Shown here piece by piece: positions 19,201 to 28,447 of a stretch of 36,678 nt of DNA. Each line of letters opens with the position of its first letter. Positions within the stretch are counted from its first letter, which is position 1. This DNA is from Rhizonema sp. NSF051. GTDB lineage: Bacteria; Cyanobacteriota; Cyanobacteriia; Cyanobacteriales; Nostocaceae. Below the pieces are notes generated by a model. That model was not told where the DNA came from. It saw only the letters and a list, made by a program, of their open reading frames with translations, and ran no database searches. The position numbers were made by a program, and so were the translations under genes. The stretch covers positions 1 through 36,678 of the forward strand of contig JAQYWN010000004.1 of NCBI GenBank assembly GCA_029379265.1, given 5' to 3'.

Positions 19201-19521
19201 CTCATTGCAGATGTTTGGCAACAGAAGCTTCAGGTAGAAAAAGTCGGTATTCATGACAATTTCTTTGATTTGGGAGGTCATTCATTACTTTTAATCCAAA
19301 TTCATAGCAAATTCCGCGAAATTTTTGAGCAAGAGCTATCAATTATTGACCTTTTTAAATACCCAACTATCAGCTCTTTAGTCAAACTTTTAAGTCAAAA
19401 GCAAACTCAAAAACCAACTGGTCTGCAAAATCAAGAAAGGGTTGAAAATCGTAGCGCCAGTAGAGCTTTAATATATCAACAAAATCAACTTAGGCAAAAG
19501 CATCGAGCGACGAAAAAATAG
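16240..19521 (+). CDS. NRPS: degenerate C-like (interface-like) domain-A(His-like)-PCP with basic C-terminal linker
   Basis: N-terminal C-fold sequence (LSPQQKHLWLLQ, IIGTAYDGRKYEELKEIIGLFTKYLPLR) but ISALCSDTAG in place of HHxxxDG. A domain: YVIYTSGSTGQPKG, YKTGDLARY. PCP: DNFFDLGGHSLLL. Manual code DSALIAEVW. Confidence 0.94.
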   Translation: MMTATLNMHENIEGFELSPQQKHLWLLQSKDRSLPYRAQCTVLIEGDFEPKLLMSTIQQAIHRHEILRTIFICSTGMTIPLQAIADNSIPLSDYHNLSNLNPQEQAAKIKELWDEIGQLSFNFVQGPLLYLSVVTLSADRHILLLSISALCSDTAGLKNLVREISCLYAAYLNGKEIDEESMQYADISQWQNELLAAEDRETGRAYWRKQNISDFDLQAVKLMFENQPNEELGFEPRFLAVTIAPDTVTQIEGLVHKYGISKDVFLLACWQILLWRLTGHSDIIIGTAYDGRKYEELKEIIGLFTKYLPLRCHLEEKFQVSEILKQVHKLSSDAYTWQEYFSWVQIIKSTGNSIEPSFFPLCFDFEEQPTKYQVADISFSINQQYTCVDRFQVKLSCIQQDVALIAGFHYNANQFFADDIKCLAGQFQTLLESVIKNPQASIGELEILSDVERQKLLVEFNNTKIDYPLDKCIHELFEEQAARTPDNIAVVCDDQRITYSQLNQSANQLAHYLQKLGVKPEVLVPICMERSLEMMIGVLGILKAGGAYLPVDPTYPQERLAFILEDAQSPLVLAQQRIVEKLPKQEKRVVFLDTDWEFVAFESKENPISGLTPDNLAYVIYTSGSTGQPKGVLVTHQNLLHSTSARFTYYCEPPTSFLLLSSLAFDSSVAGIFWTLCQGGNLVLPQQNFQQDPQAITKLIAENQVSHLLSLPSLYALILTMGEPEHLVGLRTVIVAGESCPTKLISLHSERLEQTSLFNEYGPTEATVWSSVYQCQPQKQITQVPIGSPIANTQIYLLDKYQEPVPIGVLGEVHIGGFGLARGYLNHPELTAQKFIPNPFTDEPSAYLYKTGDLARYLPDGNIEFLGRIDHQVKIRGFRIELGEIEAVLAQHLDVREAVVIVQEETGNNRLVAYVVQEQESAPSISELQSFLRKKLPEYMVPSVFVMLDTLPLLPNGKVSSKALPTPERHRPQLEAAYVAPQTETERLIADVWQQKLQVEKVGIHDNFFDLGGHSLLLIQIHSKFREIFEQELSIIDLFKYPTISSLVKLLSQKQTQKPTGLQNQERVENRSASRALIYQQNQLRQKHRATKK

Positions 19522-19534
19522 TGAGTATTTTTCA

Positions 19535-22500
19535 ATGAACGACTTACATTCACCTAATTCGGTTTCTCAGTCAGAAATAGCCATCATCGGTATGTCCGGT
19601 CGGTTTCCAGGATCTCCCGACCTAAATACGTTTTGGCAAAATTTGTGTTCTGGGGTAGAATCTATTTCATTTTTCGATCAGGGAGAACTGGAGTCTTCAA
19701 GCATTGACCATACTGTGTTCAATAACCCAAACTATGTAAGAGCACGTGCTATCTTGGAAGGCGTAGAACTGTTTGACGCTTCGTTCTTCGGTTTCAGTGC
19801 TAGAGAAGCTGAAATTATGGATCCTCAACACCGCCTCTTCTTAGAGTGCGCTCAAGAGGCTCTTGAAAGTGCTGGTTACGATACCGAAACCTACAAGGGT
19901 GCGATCGCTATTTATGCTGGTACAAAGATGAGCACTTATTTTTTGTTCAATATTTATTCAAACCCAGACTTGTTAGAATCAGTTGGTAGCTTTCAAGCAG
20001 TACTTGGAAACGATAAAGACTATCTACCTACATCTACTTCTTACAAGCTAAACCTAACTGGACCAAGTGTCAACGTTCAAACCGCATGCTCCACTTCCTT
20101 GGTTGCTGTCCACCAAGCAAGCCAAAGTTTGCTGAGTGGCGAATGTGATATAGCTTTGGCTGGAGGTGTTTCAGTCATGGTTCCACAAAAGGTTGGTTAT
20201 TTGTATCAAGAGGGAGGAATTGGTTCGCCTGATGGACATTGCAGAGCTTTTGATGCAAAAGCTCTGGGAACAGTTGGCGGTAACGGTGTCGGAATAGTTG
20301 TCTTGAAGCGGTTGGTAAATGCCCTTGCTGATGGAGATTGTATTCATGCAATTATCAAAGGCTCAGCAATCAATAACGATGGTTCTGTGAAAGTTGGTTA
20401 TACAGCACCTAGTGTAGATGGTCAGGCAGCGGTGATTTCAGAAGCTCAGGCTATAGCCGCAATCGAACCCGAGACTGTCACTTATATAGAAGCGCACGGA
20501 ACTGGAACAGCTTTGGGCGATCCGATTGAAATCGCTGCGCTGACAGAGGCTTTTCGCACCAGAACCGAGGCAAAGAGCTTCTGTGCTATCGGTTCGTTGA
20601 AAACTAATGTCGGACATTTGGATGTAGCATCAGGTGTGGCGGGTCTCATCAAGACAGTGTTGGCGCTCAAACACAAGTTATTGCCACCTAGTTTGCATTT
20701 TGAACAACCCAACCCTAAGATAGATTTTACCAGCAGCCCCTTTTACGTCAATACCTCACTTTCGGAATGGAAAACAAATGGAAATCCTCGTCGAGCCGGA
20801 GTCAGTTCCTTTGGTATTGGGGGTACCAATGCACATGTTGTTGTCGAAGAAGCTCCGACAGTAGAAGTTTCTGGTAAATCCAGGTCAAAGCAACTGTTGG
20901 TGTTATCCGCCAAAACTGATTCTGCGCTCGATACTGCCACCAAAAATTTGGTCGAACACTTAAAGCAGCATCCCGATCTCAACCTTGCTGATGTGGCTTA
21001 CACTTATCATATTGGTCGAACAGCTTTCAAGCATAGACGAATGGTTGTTTGTCAAAACCTTGAAGATACGGCAAATGACCTTTTAACCTTGGATGCGAAA
21101 CAAGTTTTTACAAATTTTCCAGAGTCTGGGGAGCCACCTGTCGTGTTTATGTTTTCAGGACAGGGAACGCAATACGTAAATATGGGTAAAGAACTATATG
21201 AGAGTGAGCCGACATTCCGTGAACAGGTAAATTTCTGCTCAGAACTGCTCAAATCTCACCTAGGGCTAGATTTGCACTCAATGCTGTATCCCACTGAGGA
21301 ACAGACTGAAGCCGCTTTGCAGCAACTTCAGCAGACTGCCATGACTCAGCCAGCACTGTTTGTGATCGAGTACGCCTTAGCTCAGTTATGGTTGGAGTGG
21401 GGAGTGCGCCCTCAGGCGATGCTTGGTCACAGCATTGGTGAATATGTGGCAGCTTGTCTGAGTGGCGTTTTCTCGCTGGAAGATGCTTTAGCACTGGTGG
21501 CTGCACGGGGACAGCTCATGCAGAAACTGCCTGGTGGTAACATGCTCGTTGTTCCCCTAGAAGAGTTAGAGTTACAATCGCTTCTAGGTGATCAACTCTC
21601 CCTAGCTACAATTAATGGACCATCTCTTTGCGTCGTTTCGGGTGCTACAGACGCTGTTGAGCAACTGGAAGACCAGCTTGCTAAACGAGGTATCAACTGT
21701 CGCCGTTTGCATACCTCTCATGCGTTTCATTCAGAAATGATGAACCCTGTCTTGGAGCCATTCACTGTTGCAGTGAAAAAAGCCACACTCAACCCACCGC
21801 AAATTCCTTTTGTTTCTAACGTTACAGGCACCTGGATTACAGCAGCAGAAGCAACAGATCCAAGCTACTGGACTAAGCATTTGCGTCAAACAGTGCGATT
21901 TGCAGACGGTCTACATGAGTTATTTAAACAACCAGAGCGGATTTTGTTGGAGGTGGGTCCTGGACGAACGTTGAGTACTTTAGCTCAGCAGCATCCAGAT
22001 AAACCTGCTGACCAGATCGTGCTGAATTCGTTACGCCATCCGCACGAGCAACGGTCAGATGTAGAGTTTTTGCTCACTACATTGGGCAAGCTCTGGCTTT
22101 CGGGCATACAGGTCGATTGGTCTGGATTTTATGTTCATGAGCGGCGTCATCGCCTCCCTTTGCCAACGTATCCCTTTGAGCGCCAGCGGTACTGGATTGA
22201 ATCCCAAAAACAATCAGAAAATGGTTCCGGATCTAGTGTGTCACTGGACAAAAAGTCAGACATCGCCGACTGGTTTTACCTACCTTTCTGGAAGCAATCC
22301 GTGCCCCCGGCTCTGCTTGGACACGGAGATTTGGCGAAGCGGAAGTCATGCTGGTTGGTGTTTGTTGATGAGTGCGGTTTGGGTGACCAAATTGTAAAAC
22401 GACTGAAACAAGAAGGCCAGGATGTGTCTACCGTAGTAGTAGGAGAGCAGTTTATTAAGCACCAAGATAATTTATATACAATTAATCCTCAGCATTGTGA

Positions 22501-24238
22501 TGACTACGACGCTTTGCTCAAGGAACTTCGCACATTAGGCAAAACGCCAAAAACGATTGTACATTTGTGGAGTGTTACATCGAATATTCATACCGAATCA
22601 GAAATTGAGTTCTTTAAAAAGTCTCAATACTTAGGCTTTTACAGTCTGCTGTTTCTGACACAGGCAATTGGAAAACAAAATCTGACAGAACCTCTTCAAA
22701 TTGAGGTTGTGTCAAACAATATGCAAGAAGTTGCAGGCGAAGAAACACTCTTTCCAGAAAAAGCCACTGTGCTAGGACCTTGTAAAGTTATTCCACAGGA
22801 ATATCCTTACATCACCTGCAAAAGCATTGATATTGTTATCTCTAATTCGGAAACCTGGGATGATCAGAAGTTAGTGCATTATATTGTATCAGAACTCGCT
22901 GCAAAATCATCTGAAACAATTGTGGCTTACCGTGGCAGTCATAGATGGGTGCAAACTTTTGAGCCAGTCCGATTGGAAGAATCTGTTGAAGAAACACCAA
23001 GGTTGCGGAATAAGGGAGTATACCTAATCACAGGTGGCTTGGGGGGAATTGGTCTTGTACTTGCAGAGTACTTGGCACAGAGTGTGCAGGCAAGATTGAT
23101 ATTGATCGGGCGTTCGGCTTTTCCTGGAAGAGACGAGTGGGAAAAATGGTTGGCAACTCATGATCCTCAGGATGAGGTTAGCTGCAAGATCCGGAAACTA
23201 CAACAAATTCAGAAGCTGGGTGCAGAGGTTCTGGTAAAGAGCGCGGATGTTGCTAATCTTGAACAGATGCGCTCAGTAATGACTCAGGGTTACGAATACT
23301 TTGGCGAAATTCATGGTGTCATCCACGCAGCAGGAATTGCAGGTGGAGGCATTATTCAACTCAAAACGCCAGAAATGGCAGAAAGTGTGTTTGTCCCCAA
23401 GGTGAGAGGAACACAAGTGCTAGATTTCATTTTCAAAAATGTGAAGCTGGATTTCTTTGTACTTTGTTCATCACTTAATTCAATTCTAGGTGGATTTGGT
23501 CAGGTAGACTATTGCGCGGCAAATTGCTTTCTTGATGCTTTTGCTCGGTGTAATACATTTAGAAATGGCACTTTCACCGTATCTATTAACTGGGATGCTT
23601 GGCAAGAGGTTGGCATGGGAGTTAATACAGCCGTGCTACTTGACCTTAAAGGGTCTGGAGAACACAGCTTGAATAAAGGAATTTTATCCAAAGAGGGTAC
23701 GGATGCGTTTAGCAGAATTACGTATAATTCCCTAGCTCAGGTTGTTGTCTCAACGCAAGAGTTCCAGACCAAAATTGAGCAAAACAATGCTGTCGCGGTA
23801 TCAACGGCTCTGGAAAAGTTAGTACAGACTCGTTTATCCAATTCAAAACACCCTAGACCAAATTTGCATAATGCCTATGCTGTTCCTCGGAATGAGACTG
23901 AGCAAAGGATTGCCCTCATTTGGCAAGAACTTTTCGGGCTTGAACAAGTAGGTATTTACGACAACTTCTTTGAGTTAGGGGGGAATTCTCTATTAGCCAT
24001 CCAGATCCTTTCTAGGTTGCGTGATGTTTTCCAAGTACAAATTAACTTACACAGCTTTTTTGAAGCCCAAACTCTGGCAGACTTGGCAGTTGTAATTGAA
24101 CAACTTCATGCTCAGCAGGAAGAGGAAAAGAAAATGCACATTTTAATGAGGCTACAGCATCTCTCGGAAGAGGAGGTAGATGCAGAAATCCAAAAAAGAA
24201 TCTTAGGTCTAAAAGAATTAGGAGGAGATGATGAATGA
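19535..24238 (+). CDS. Type I PKS module KS-AT-KR-ACP, malonyl-specific
   Basis: KS: VQTACSTSLVAVH, EAHGTGTALGDP. AT: GHSIGEYVAA, SHAFHS. KR: LITGGLGGIG, SSLNSILGGFGQVDYCAAN. ACP: DNFFELGGNSLLAIQ. Close paralog of 2131-6888. Confidence 0.96.
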   Translation: MNDLHSPNSVSQSEIAIIGMSGRFPGSPDLNTFWQNLCSGVESISFFDQGELESSSIDHTVFNNPNYVRARAILEGVELFDASFFGFSAREAEIMDPQHRLFLECAQEALESAGYDTETYKGAIAIYAGTKMSTYFLFNIYSNPDLLESVGSFQAVLGNDKDYLPTSTSYKLNLTGPSVNVQTACSTSLVAVHQASQSLLSGECDIALAGGVSVMVPQKVGYLYQEGGIGSPDGHCRAFDAKALGTVGGNGVGIVVLKRLVNALADGDCIHAIIKGSAINNDGSVKVGYTAPSVDGQAAVISEAQAIAAIEPETVTYIEAHGTGTALGDPIEIAALTEAFRTRTEAKSFCAIGSLKTNVGHLDVASGVAGLIKTVLALKHKLLPPSLHFEQPNPKIDFTSSPFYVNTSLSEWKTNGNPRRAGVSSFGIGGTNAHVVVEEAPTVEVSGKSRSKQLLVLSAKTDSALDTATKNLVEHLKQHPDLNLADVAYTYHIGRTAFKHRRMVVCQNLEDTANDLLTLDAKQVFTNFPESGEPPVVFMFSGQGTQYVNMGKELYESEPTFREQVNFCSELLKSHLGLDLHSMLYPTEEQTEAALQQLQQTAMTQPALFVIEYALAQLWLEWGVRPQAMLGHSIGEYVAACLSGVFSLEDALALVAARGQLMQKLPGGNMLVVPLEELELQSLLGDQLSLATINGPSLCVVSGATDAVEQLEDQLAKRGINCRRLHTSHAFHSEMMNPVLEPFTVAVKKATLNPPQIPFVSNVTGTWITAAEATDPSYWTKHLRQTVRFADGLHELFKQPERILLEVGPGRTLSTLAQQHPDKPADQIVLNSLRHPHEQRSDVEFLLTTLGKLWLSGIQVDWSGFYVHERRHRLPLPTYPFERQRYWIESQKQSENGSGSSVSLDKKSDIADWFYLPFWKQSVPPALLGHGDLAKRKSCWLVFVDECGLGDQIVKRLKQEGQDVSTVVVGEQFIKHQDNLYTINPQHCDDYDALLKELRTLGKTPKTIVHLWSVTSNIHTESEIEFFKKSQYLGFYSLLFLTQAIGKQNLTEPLQIEVVSNNMQEVAGEETLFPEKATVLGPCKVIPQEYPYITCKSIDIVISNSETWDDQKLVHYIVSELAAKSSETIVAYRGSHRWVQTFEPVRLEESVEETPRLRNKGVYLITGGLGGIGLVLAEYLAQSVQARLILIGRSAFPGRDEWEKWLATHDPQDEVSCKIRKLQQIQKLGAEVLVKSADVANLEQMRSVMTQGYEYFGEIHGVIHAAGIAGGGIIQLKTPEMAESVFVPKVRGTQVLDFIFKNVKLDFFVLCSSLNSILGGFGQVDYCAANCFLDAFARCNTFRNGTFTVSINWDAWQEVGMGVNTAVLLDLKGSGEHSLNKGILSKEGTDAFSRITYNSLAQVVVSTQEFQTKIEQNNAVAVSTALEKLVQTRLSNSKHPRPNLHNAYAVPRNETEQRIALIWQELFGLEQVGIYDNFFELGGNSLLAIQILSRLRDVFQVQINLHSFFEAQTLADLAVVIEQLHAQQEEEKKMHILMRLQHLSEEEVDAEIQKRILGLKELGGDDE

Positions 24239-27200
24239 TTTGTCTAAACAGATAGATGCTCTTTCTCCAAAAAAGCGAGCACTTTTTGAATTGCTGCTAA
24301 AAGAACAAAACGAAAGAGTTTTGCGATCGCAAACAATACCTCGACGAAAAGAAAACAACTTTGTACCCCTGTCTTTTGCCCAGCGTAGGCTATGCTTCCT
24401 TGACCAGTTGCACCCGAACAGCTTCCTCTACAATCTACCTAGTGCTGTGCACTTGAAGGGCTGGCTCAATGTCAGTGTATTTTCGCAGAGTCTCAACGAA
24501 ATTGTACGGCGTCACGAAGCTTTACGGACGACCTTTACTACCGTGGCAGGTCAACTTGTCCAGGCGATCGCCCCAACTCTGACTTTAACCTTTCCAGTGG
24601 TGGATCTACAAAAGTTATCTGAGCTTGAGCGGGAAACTGAGGTTCAGCAGTTGACTATCGCAGAGGCACAGCAACCTTTCAATCTGACACAAGGACCATT
24701 ATTGCGAGCTACTCTGCTGCAACTGGACGAGGCAGAGCATATCGTGCTGCTTACGATGCACCACATTGTCTCTGATGGCTGGTCGATAGGCGTATTCATT
24801 CAAGAACTAGCAGCAGTATACGAAGCTTTTTTTAGTGGAAAGCCGTCACCACTTCCAGAACTCTCCATCCAATATGCTGACTTTGCTGTTTGGCAGCAGC
24901 AGTGGTTGACTGGAGAAGTTTTAGAAGCTCAGATCAACTACTGGAAGCAACAGTTAGCTGGTGCGCCGCCTTTGTTAGAATTGCCCACAGATCGACCGCG
25001 TCCCCCAGTTGAAAGTTTCCAAGGTGGTAGTTGGCTTTTTCAGATCAATCCTGCTCTAACTGAAAAACTCAACGTCTTGAGTCAAAACTCAGGGGCTACA
25101 TTATTCATGACCCTAGAGGCAGCTTTTGCAATTTTACTCTCCCGTTACAGTGGACAGAAGGATATTCTGATCGGCTCCCCAGTTGCTAACCGCAACCGCC
25201 GTGAGATAGAGCCTCTGATTGGCTTTTTTGTCAATACCTTAGTACTGCGTACTAACTTCAAAGGAAATCCCACCTTTGGGGAGCTGCTAACTCGTGTGCA
25301 GGAAATGGCATTGGGAGCATATGCTCATCAAGATTTGCCTTTTGAGCAGTTGGTAGAAGAGCTGCAACCACAGCGTTCTTTGAGTCACGCACCACTGTTT
25401 CAAGTGATATTTGTGCTTCAGAATACACCGATGTCAGCATTAGAATTACCAGGTTTGATTTTAAGTCCCCTTTTAAATGAGAGTCGCACTGCCAAGTGTG
25501 ATTTGACTCTGTCTATGATAGAAACAGCACAGGGAATAGTTGGCAATCTGGAGTACAATACTGATTTATTCGAGCCAAGCACTATCAGCCGGATGGCAGG
25601 GCATTTGCAAACATTGCTCTGTGGGATCGTTGCTAATCCACAACAGCGCCTGTCGGAGTTACCATTGTTGACTCAAGCTGAGACGGCGCTGCAAGCAGAG
25701 TGGAATGATACTCGAGTTGAGTATCCTCAACACCGGTGCATTCATGAGTTGTTTGAGTGCCAGGTAGAGAGTACACCCGATGCTGTAGCTGTGGTGTTTG
25801 AATCGGAGCAATTAACCTACCAAGAATTGAATGCAAGAGCAAATCAACTGGCACATTACCTACGCTCTCTAGGGGTAGGACCAGAGGTATTGGTAGGAAT
25901 TTGTGTGGAGCGATCGCTCTTTATGGTCATTGGAATGTTGGGCATCCTCAAAGCAGGTAGTGCTTATGTTCCTCTTGATCCCACTTATCCCCAAGAGCGA
26001 TTAGCTTTTATACTAGAAGATGCCCAAGTACCAGTGCTGTTGACTCAAGGGCATCTGGTAGAGGCTTTGCCCCAACACAAAGCCAAAGTCATTTGTTTAG
26101 ATGCTGATTGGCAGACTATTGCCCAGTATAGCCAGCAAAATTTAGTCACTCAAGTAACGACTTACAACCTAGCTTATGTCATTTATACCTCTGGCTCAAC
26201 TGGCAGACCGAAGGGTGTGCAAATTCCACACAGCGCTTTGAGCAACTTCTTGCAAACTATGCAGCAAACACCAGGGCTGACTGAGCAAGATACCTTATTA
26301 GCTGTCACTACCTATTCGTTTGATATTGCTGCGTTGGAGATTTTCCTCCCAATCATAGTGGGTGCTTGCCTGGTAATCGTTAGTCGAGAAGTTGCCTCGG
26401 ACGGAACGCGCCTGTGGGCAAAACTAACTGACTCAAATGCTACAGTCATGCAAGCCACACCGCCTACTTGGCAACTACTTTTAGCAGCAGGCTGGAGTGG
26501 GAATCATCAATTGAAAATCCTCTGTGGCGGAGAAACTTTACCTGGACACCTAGCCTATCAGTTACGAAATCGATGTGCTTCGCTGTGGAATATGTATGGT
26601 CCTACAGAAACCACCATTTGGTCAGCAACATGTTCGGTAAAAACAGATAGTAATATTGTACCAATTGGTCACCCGATTGCTCACACGCAATTTTATATCT
26701 TAGACCAACACGGTCAATTAGTTCCTGTTGGAGTGCCTGGAGAACTACACATTGGTGGAGATGGATTAGCACGTGGCTACTTAAACCGCCCCGAACTGAC
26801 AGCCCAAAAGTTTATCCCCAACCCAATGTCTGACAAACCAGGAGCCTACCTCTATAAAACTGAAGACTTAGCCCGCTACGATAGCAATGGTAACATCGAG
26901 TTTCTCGGTCGCATTGACCACCAAGTGAAGATTCGCGGCTTCCGCATTGAACTTGGAGAGATTGAGGCGGTGCTAGCTCAACACCCGGCGGTACGCGAGA
27001 CTGTGGTGCTAGCGCAGGAGACTAAACCTGGTGACAAGCAGTTGGTAGCTTATGTTGTCAACAGCAATGAGCAGACATCTACAACTAATCAACTACGAAA
27101 GTTTTTAAAGGAGCAGTTGCCTGAGTATATGGTGCCTTCTGTCTTTGTGTTTCTGGAGGCTTTGCCATTGACACCCAACCGCAAAATAGATCGCAATGCC

Positions 27201-28307
27201 CTACCCGCACCGAATACTTTCAGCCAAAGTCTAGAAATTGACTTTCTTCCACCTCGCGACACCTTGGAACTCCAACTCGTGCACATTTGGGAAGAAGTTC
27301 TGAATGTTCACCCTGTCGGAGTACGAGACGACTTCTTTAAGCTTGGAGGTCATTCCTTTTTAGCCATAAGCCTGATGGCTCGAATTCAAGAGAAGTTTGG
27401 AAAAAATTTACCCTTAGCGACACTCTTACAAAACGCGACTGTTGAACACTTGGCGAGTATTCTGCGAAAGCATTCAGATTCCTTCTCCTGGTCTACCCTG
27501 ATACCTATTCAGCCAAGTGGTTCTAAGCGACCTTTATTCTGCATCTATCCAGATGGTGGCACAATTTTATGGTACACGTATTTAGCACGTCATCTAGGTT
27601 CAGAACAACCTTTTTATGGGCTGCAATCACTGTCTCTTGATCAGGAACATAAGTTTCACACTCAGATTGAAGACATAGCGGCTCATTATATCGAAGCGAT
27701 ACAAACTGTTCAGCCGCAAGGTCCTTACCAGCTTTTAGGCTGGAGTTTTGGCGGTCTGGTAGCCTTCGAGATGGCCCAACAGCTCCAAGTACAAAACCAG
27801 CAGGTATCGTTTTTAGGGTTGCTGGATGTCGCTGCTGTACGTATGGCTTCTGAAGAACTCCAACAACCAGACGACGCAGCTTTCTTAGTCAAACTATATA
27901 ACGAGTACATTCCCCTTTCATTGGATCACCTCCGGCAACTCGAACCAGACGAGCGGCGACTTTATATAATAGAGCAAGTAAAGCAACTCAATCTGATACC
28001 TCCAGATTTTGGGCTGGCTCAAGCACAACGTCTACTACAGACTATAGAAAGGAACCAGCGAGCCGTAAATACATACAAAATCCAAATATATTCGGAAAAG
28101 GTCATCCTTTTCCAAGCTAGCGAGGGAGTAGCAATAAGTTCCCAGGACTCAACCTTGGGCTGGAGAGAGTTAACTACTGAAGGAGTAGAGATACATTGGA
28201 TTCCTGGTAATCACCGCACCATAATTCAGGAACCTCATGTCCAGGTACTTGCTGAACATCTGCGTACTTGCCTTGAGAAGTTGCAGGCGAATGATGGAGG
28301 GAAATGA
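24228..28307 (+). CDS. Terminal NRPS C-A(Gly)-PCP-TE
   Basis: HHIVSDGWS; code DILQLGMIW; PCP DDFFKLGGHSFLA; thioesterase FCIYPDGG, GWSFGG nucleophile elbow, GNHRTIIQEPHV catalytic His. Overlaps the upstream PKS by 11 nt, with AGGAGG just upstream. Confidence 0.95.
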   Translation: MMNDLSKQIDALSPKKRALFELLLKEQNERVLRSQTIPRRKENNFVPLSFAQRRLCFLDQLHPNSFLYNLPSAVHLKGWLNVSVFSQSLNEIVRRHEALRTTFTTVAGQLVQAIAPTLTLTFPVVDLQKLSELERETEVQQLTIAEAQQPFNLTQGPLLRATLLQLDEAEHIVLLTMHHIVSDGWSIGVFIQELAAVYEAFFSGKPSPLPELSIQYADFAVWQQQWLTGEVLEAQINYWKQQLAGAPPLLELPTDRPRPPVESFQGGSWLFQINPALTEKLNVLSQNSGATLFMTLEAAFAILLSRYSGQKDILIGSPVANRNRREIEPLIGFFVNTLVLRTNFKGNPTFGELLTRVQEMALGAYAHQDLPFEQLVEELQPQRSLSHAPLFQVIFVLQNTPMSALELPGLILSPLLNESRTAKCDLTLSMIETAQGIVGNLEYNTDLFEPSTISRMAGHLQTLLCGIVANPQQRLSELPLLTQAETALQAEWNDTRVEYPQHRCIHELFECQVESTPDAVAVVFESEQLTYQELNARANQLAHYLRSLGVGPEVLVGICVERSLFMVIGMLGILKAGSAYVPLDPTYPQERLAFILEDAQVPVLLTQGHLVEALPQHKAKVICLDADWQTIAQYSQQNLVTQVTTYNLAYVIYTSGSTGRPKGVQIPHSALSNFLQTMQQTPGLTEQDTLLAVTTYSFDIAALEIFLPIIVGACLVIVSREVASDGTRLWAKLTDSNATVMQATPPTWQLLLAAGWSGNHQLKILCGGETLPGHLAYQLRNRCASLWNMYGPTETTIWSATCSVKTDSNIVPIGHPIAHTQFYILDQHGQLVPVGVPGELHIGGDGLARGYLNRPELTAQKFIPNPMSDKPGAYLYKTEDLARYDSNGNIEFLGRIDHQVKIRGFRIELGEIEAVLAQHPAVRETVVLAQETKPGDKQLVAYVVNSNEQTSTTNQLRKFLKEQLPEYMVPSVFVFLEALPLTPNRKIDRNALPAPNTFSQSLEIDFLPPRDTLELQLVHIWEEVLNVHPVGVRDDFFKLGGHSFLAISLMARIQEKFGKNLPLATLLQNATVEHLASILRKHSDSFSWSTLIPIQPSGSKRPLFCIYPDGGTILWYTYLARHLGSEQPFYGLQSLSLDQEHKFHTQIEDIAAHYIEAIQTVQPQGPYQLLGWSFGGLVAFEMAQQLQVQNQQVSFLGLLDVAAVRMASEELQQPDDAAFLVKLYNEYIPLSLDHLRQLEPDERRLYIIEQVKQLNLIPPDFGLAQAQRLLQTIERNQRAVNTYKIQIYSEKVILFQASEGVAISSQDSTLGWRELTTEGVEIHWIPGNHRTIIQEPHVQVLAEHLRTCLEKLQANDGGK

Positions 28308-28447
28308 GATGGTCTAATACAATAAACTACTGTGCAAAAATTTGAATTTTTAGAATATCAAAATAGAATAGCTTTTTTAAGCGGCATCCCTAGATCTATC
28401 TAAACCACAACCTGATTGTACAACGCCAAAATAACAGGACAAAAAGT

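Noticed and set aside
16240-19521. Aspartate as the substrate of the oxygenase-linked module
   Set aside because: Code DSALIAEVW does not resemble the known Asp code (DLTKVGHIG).
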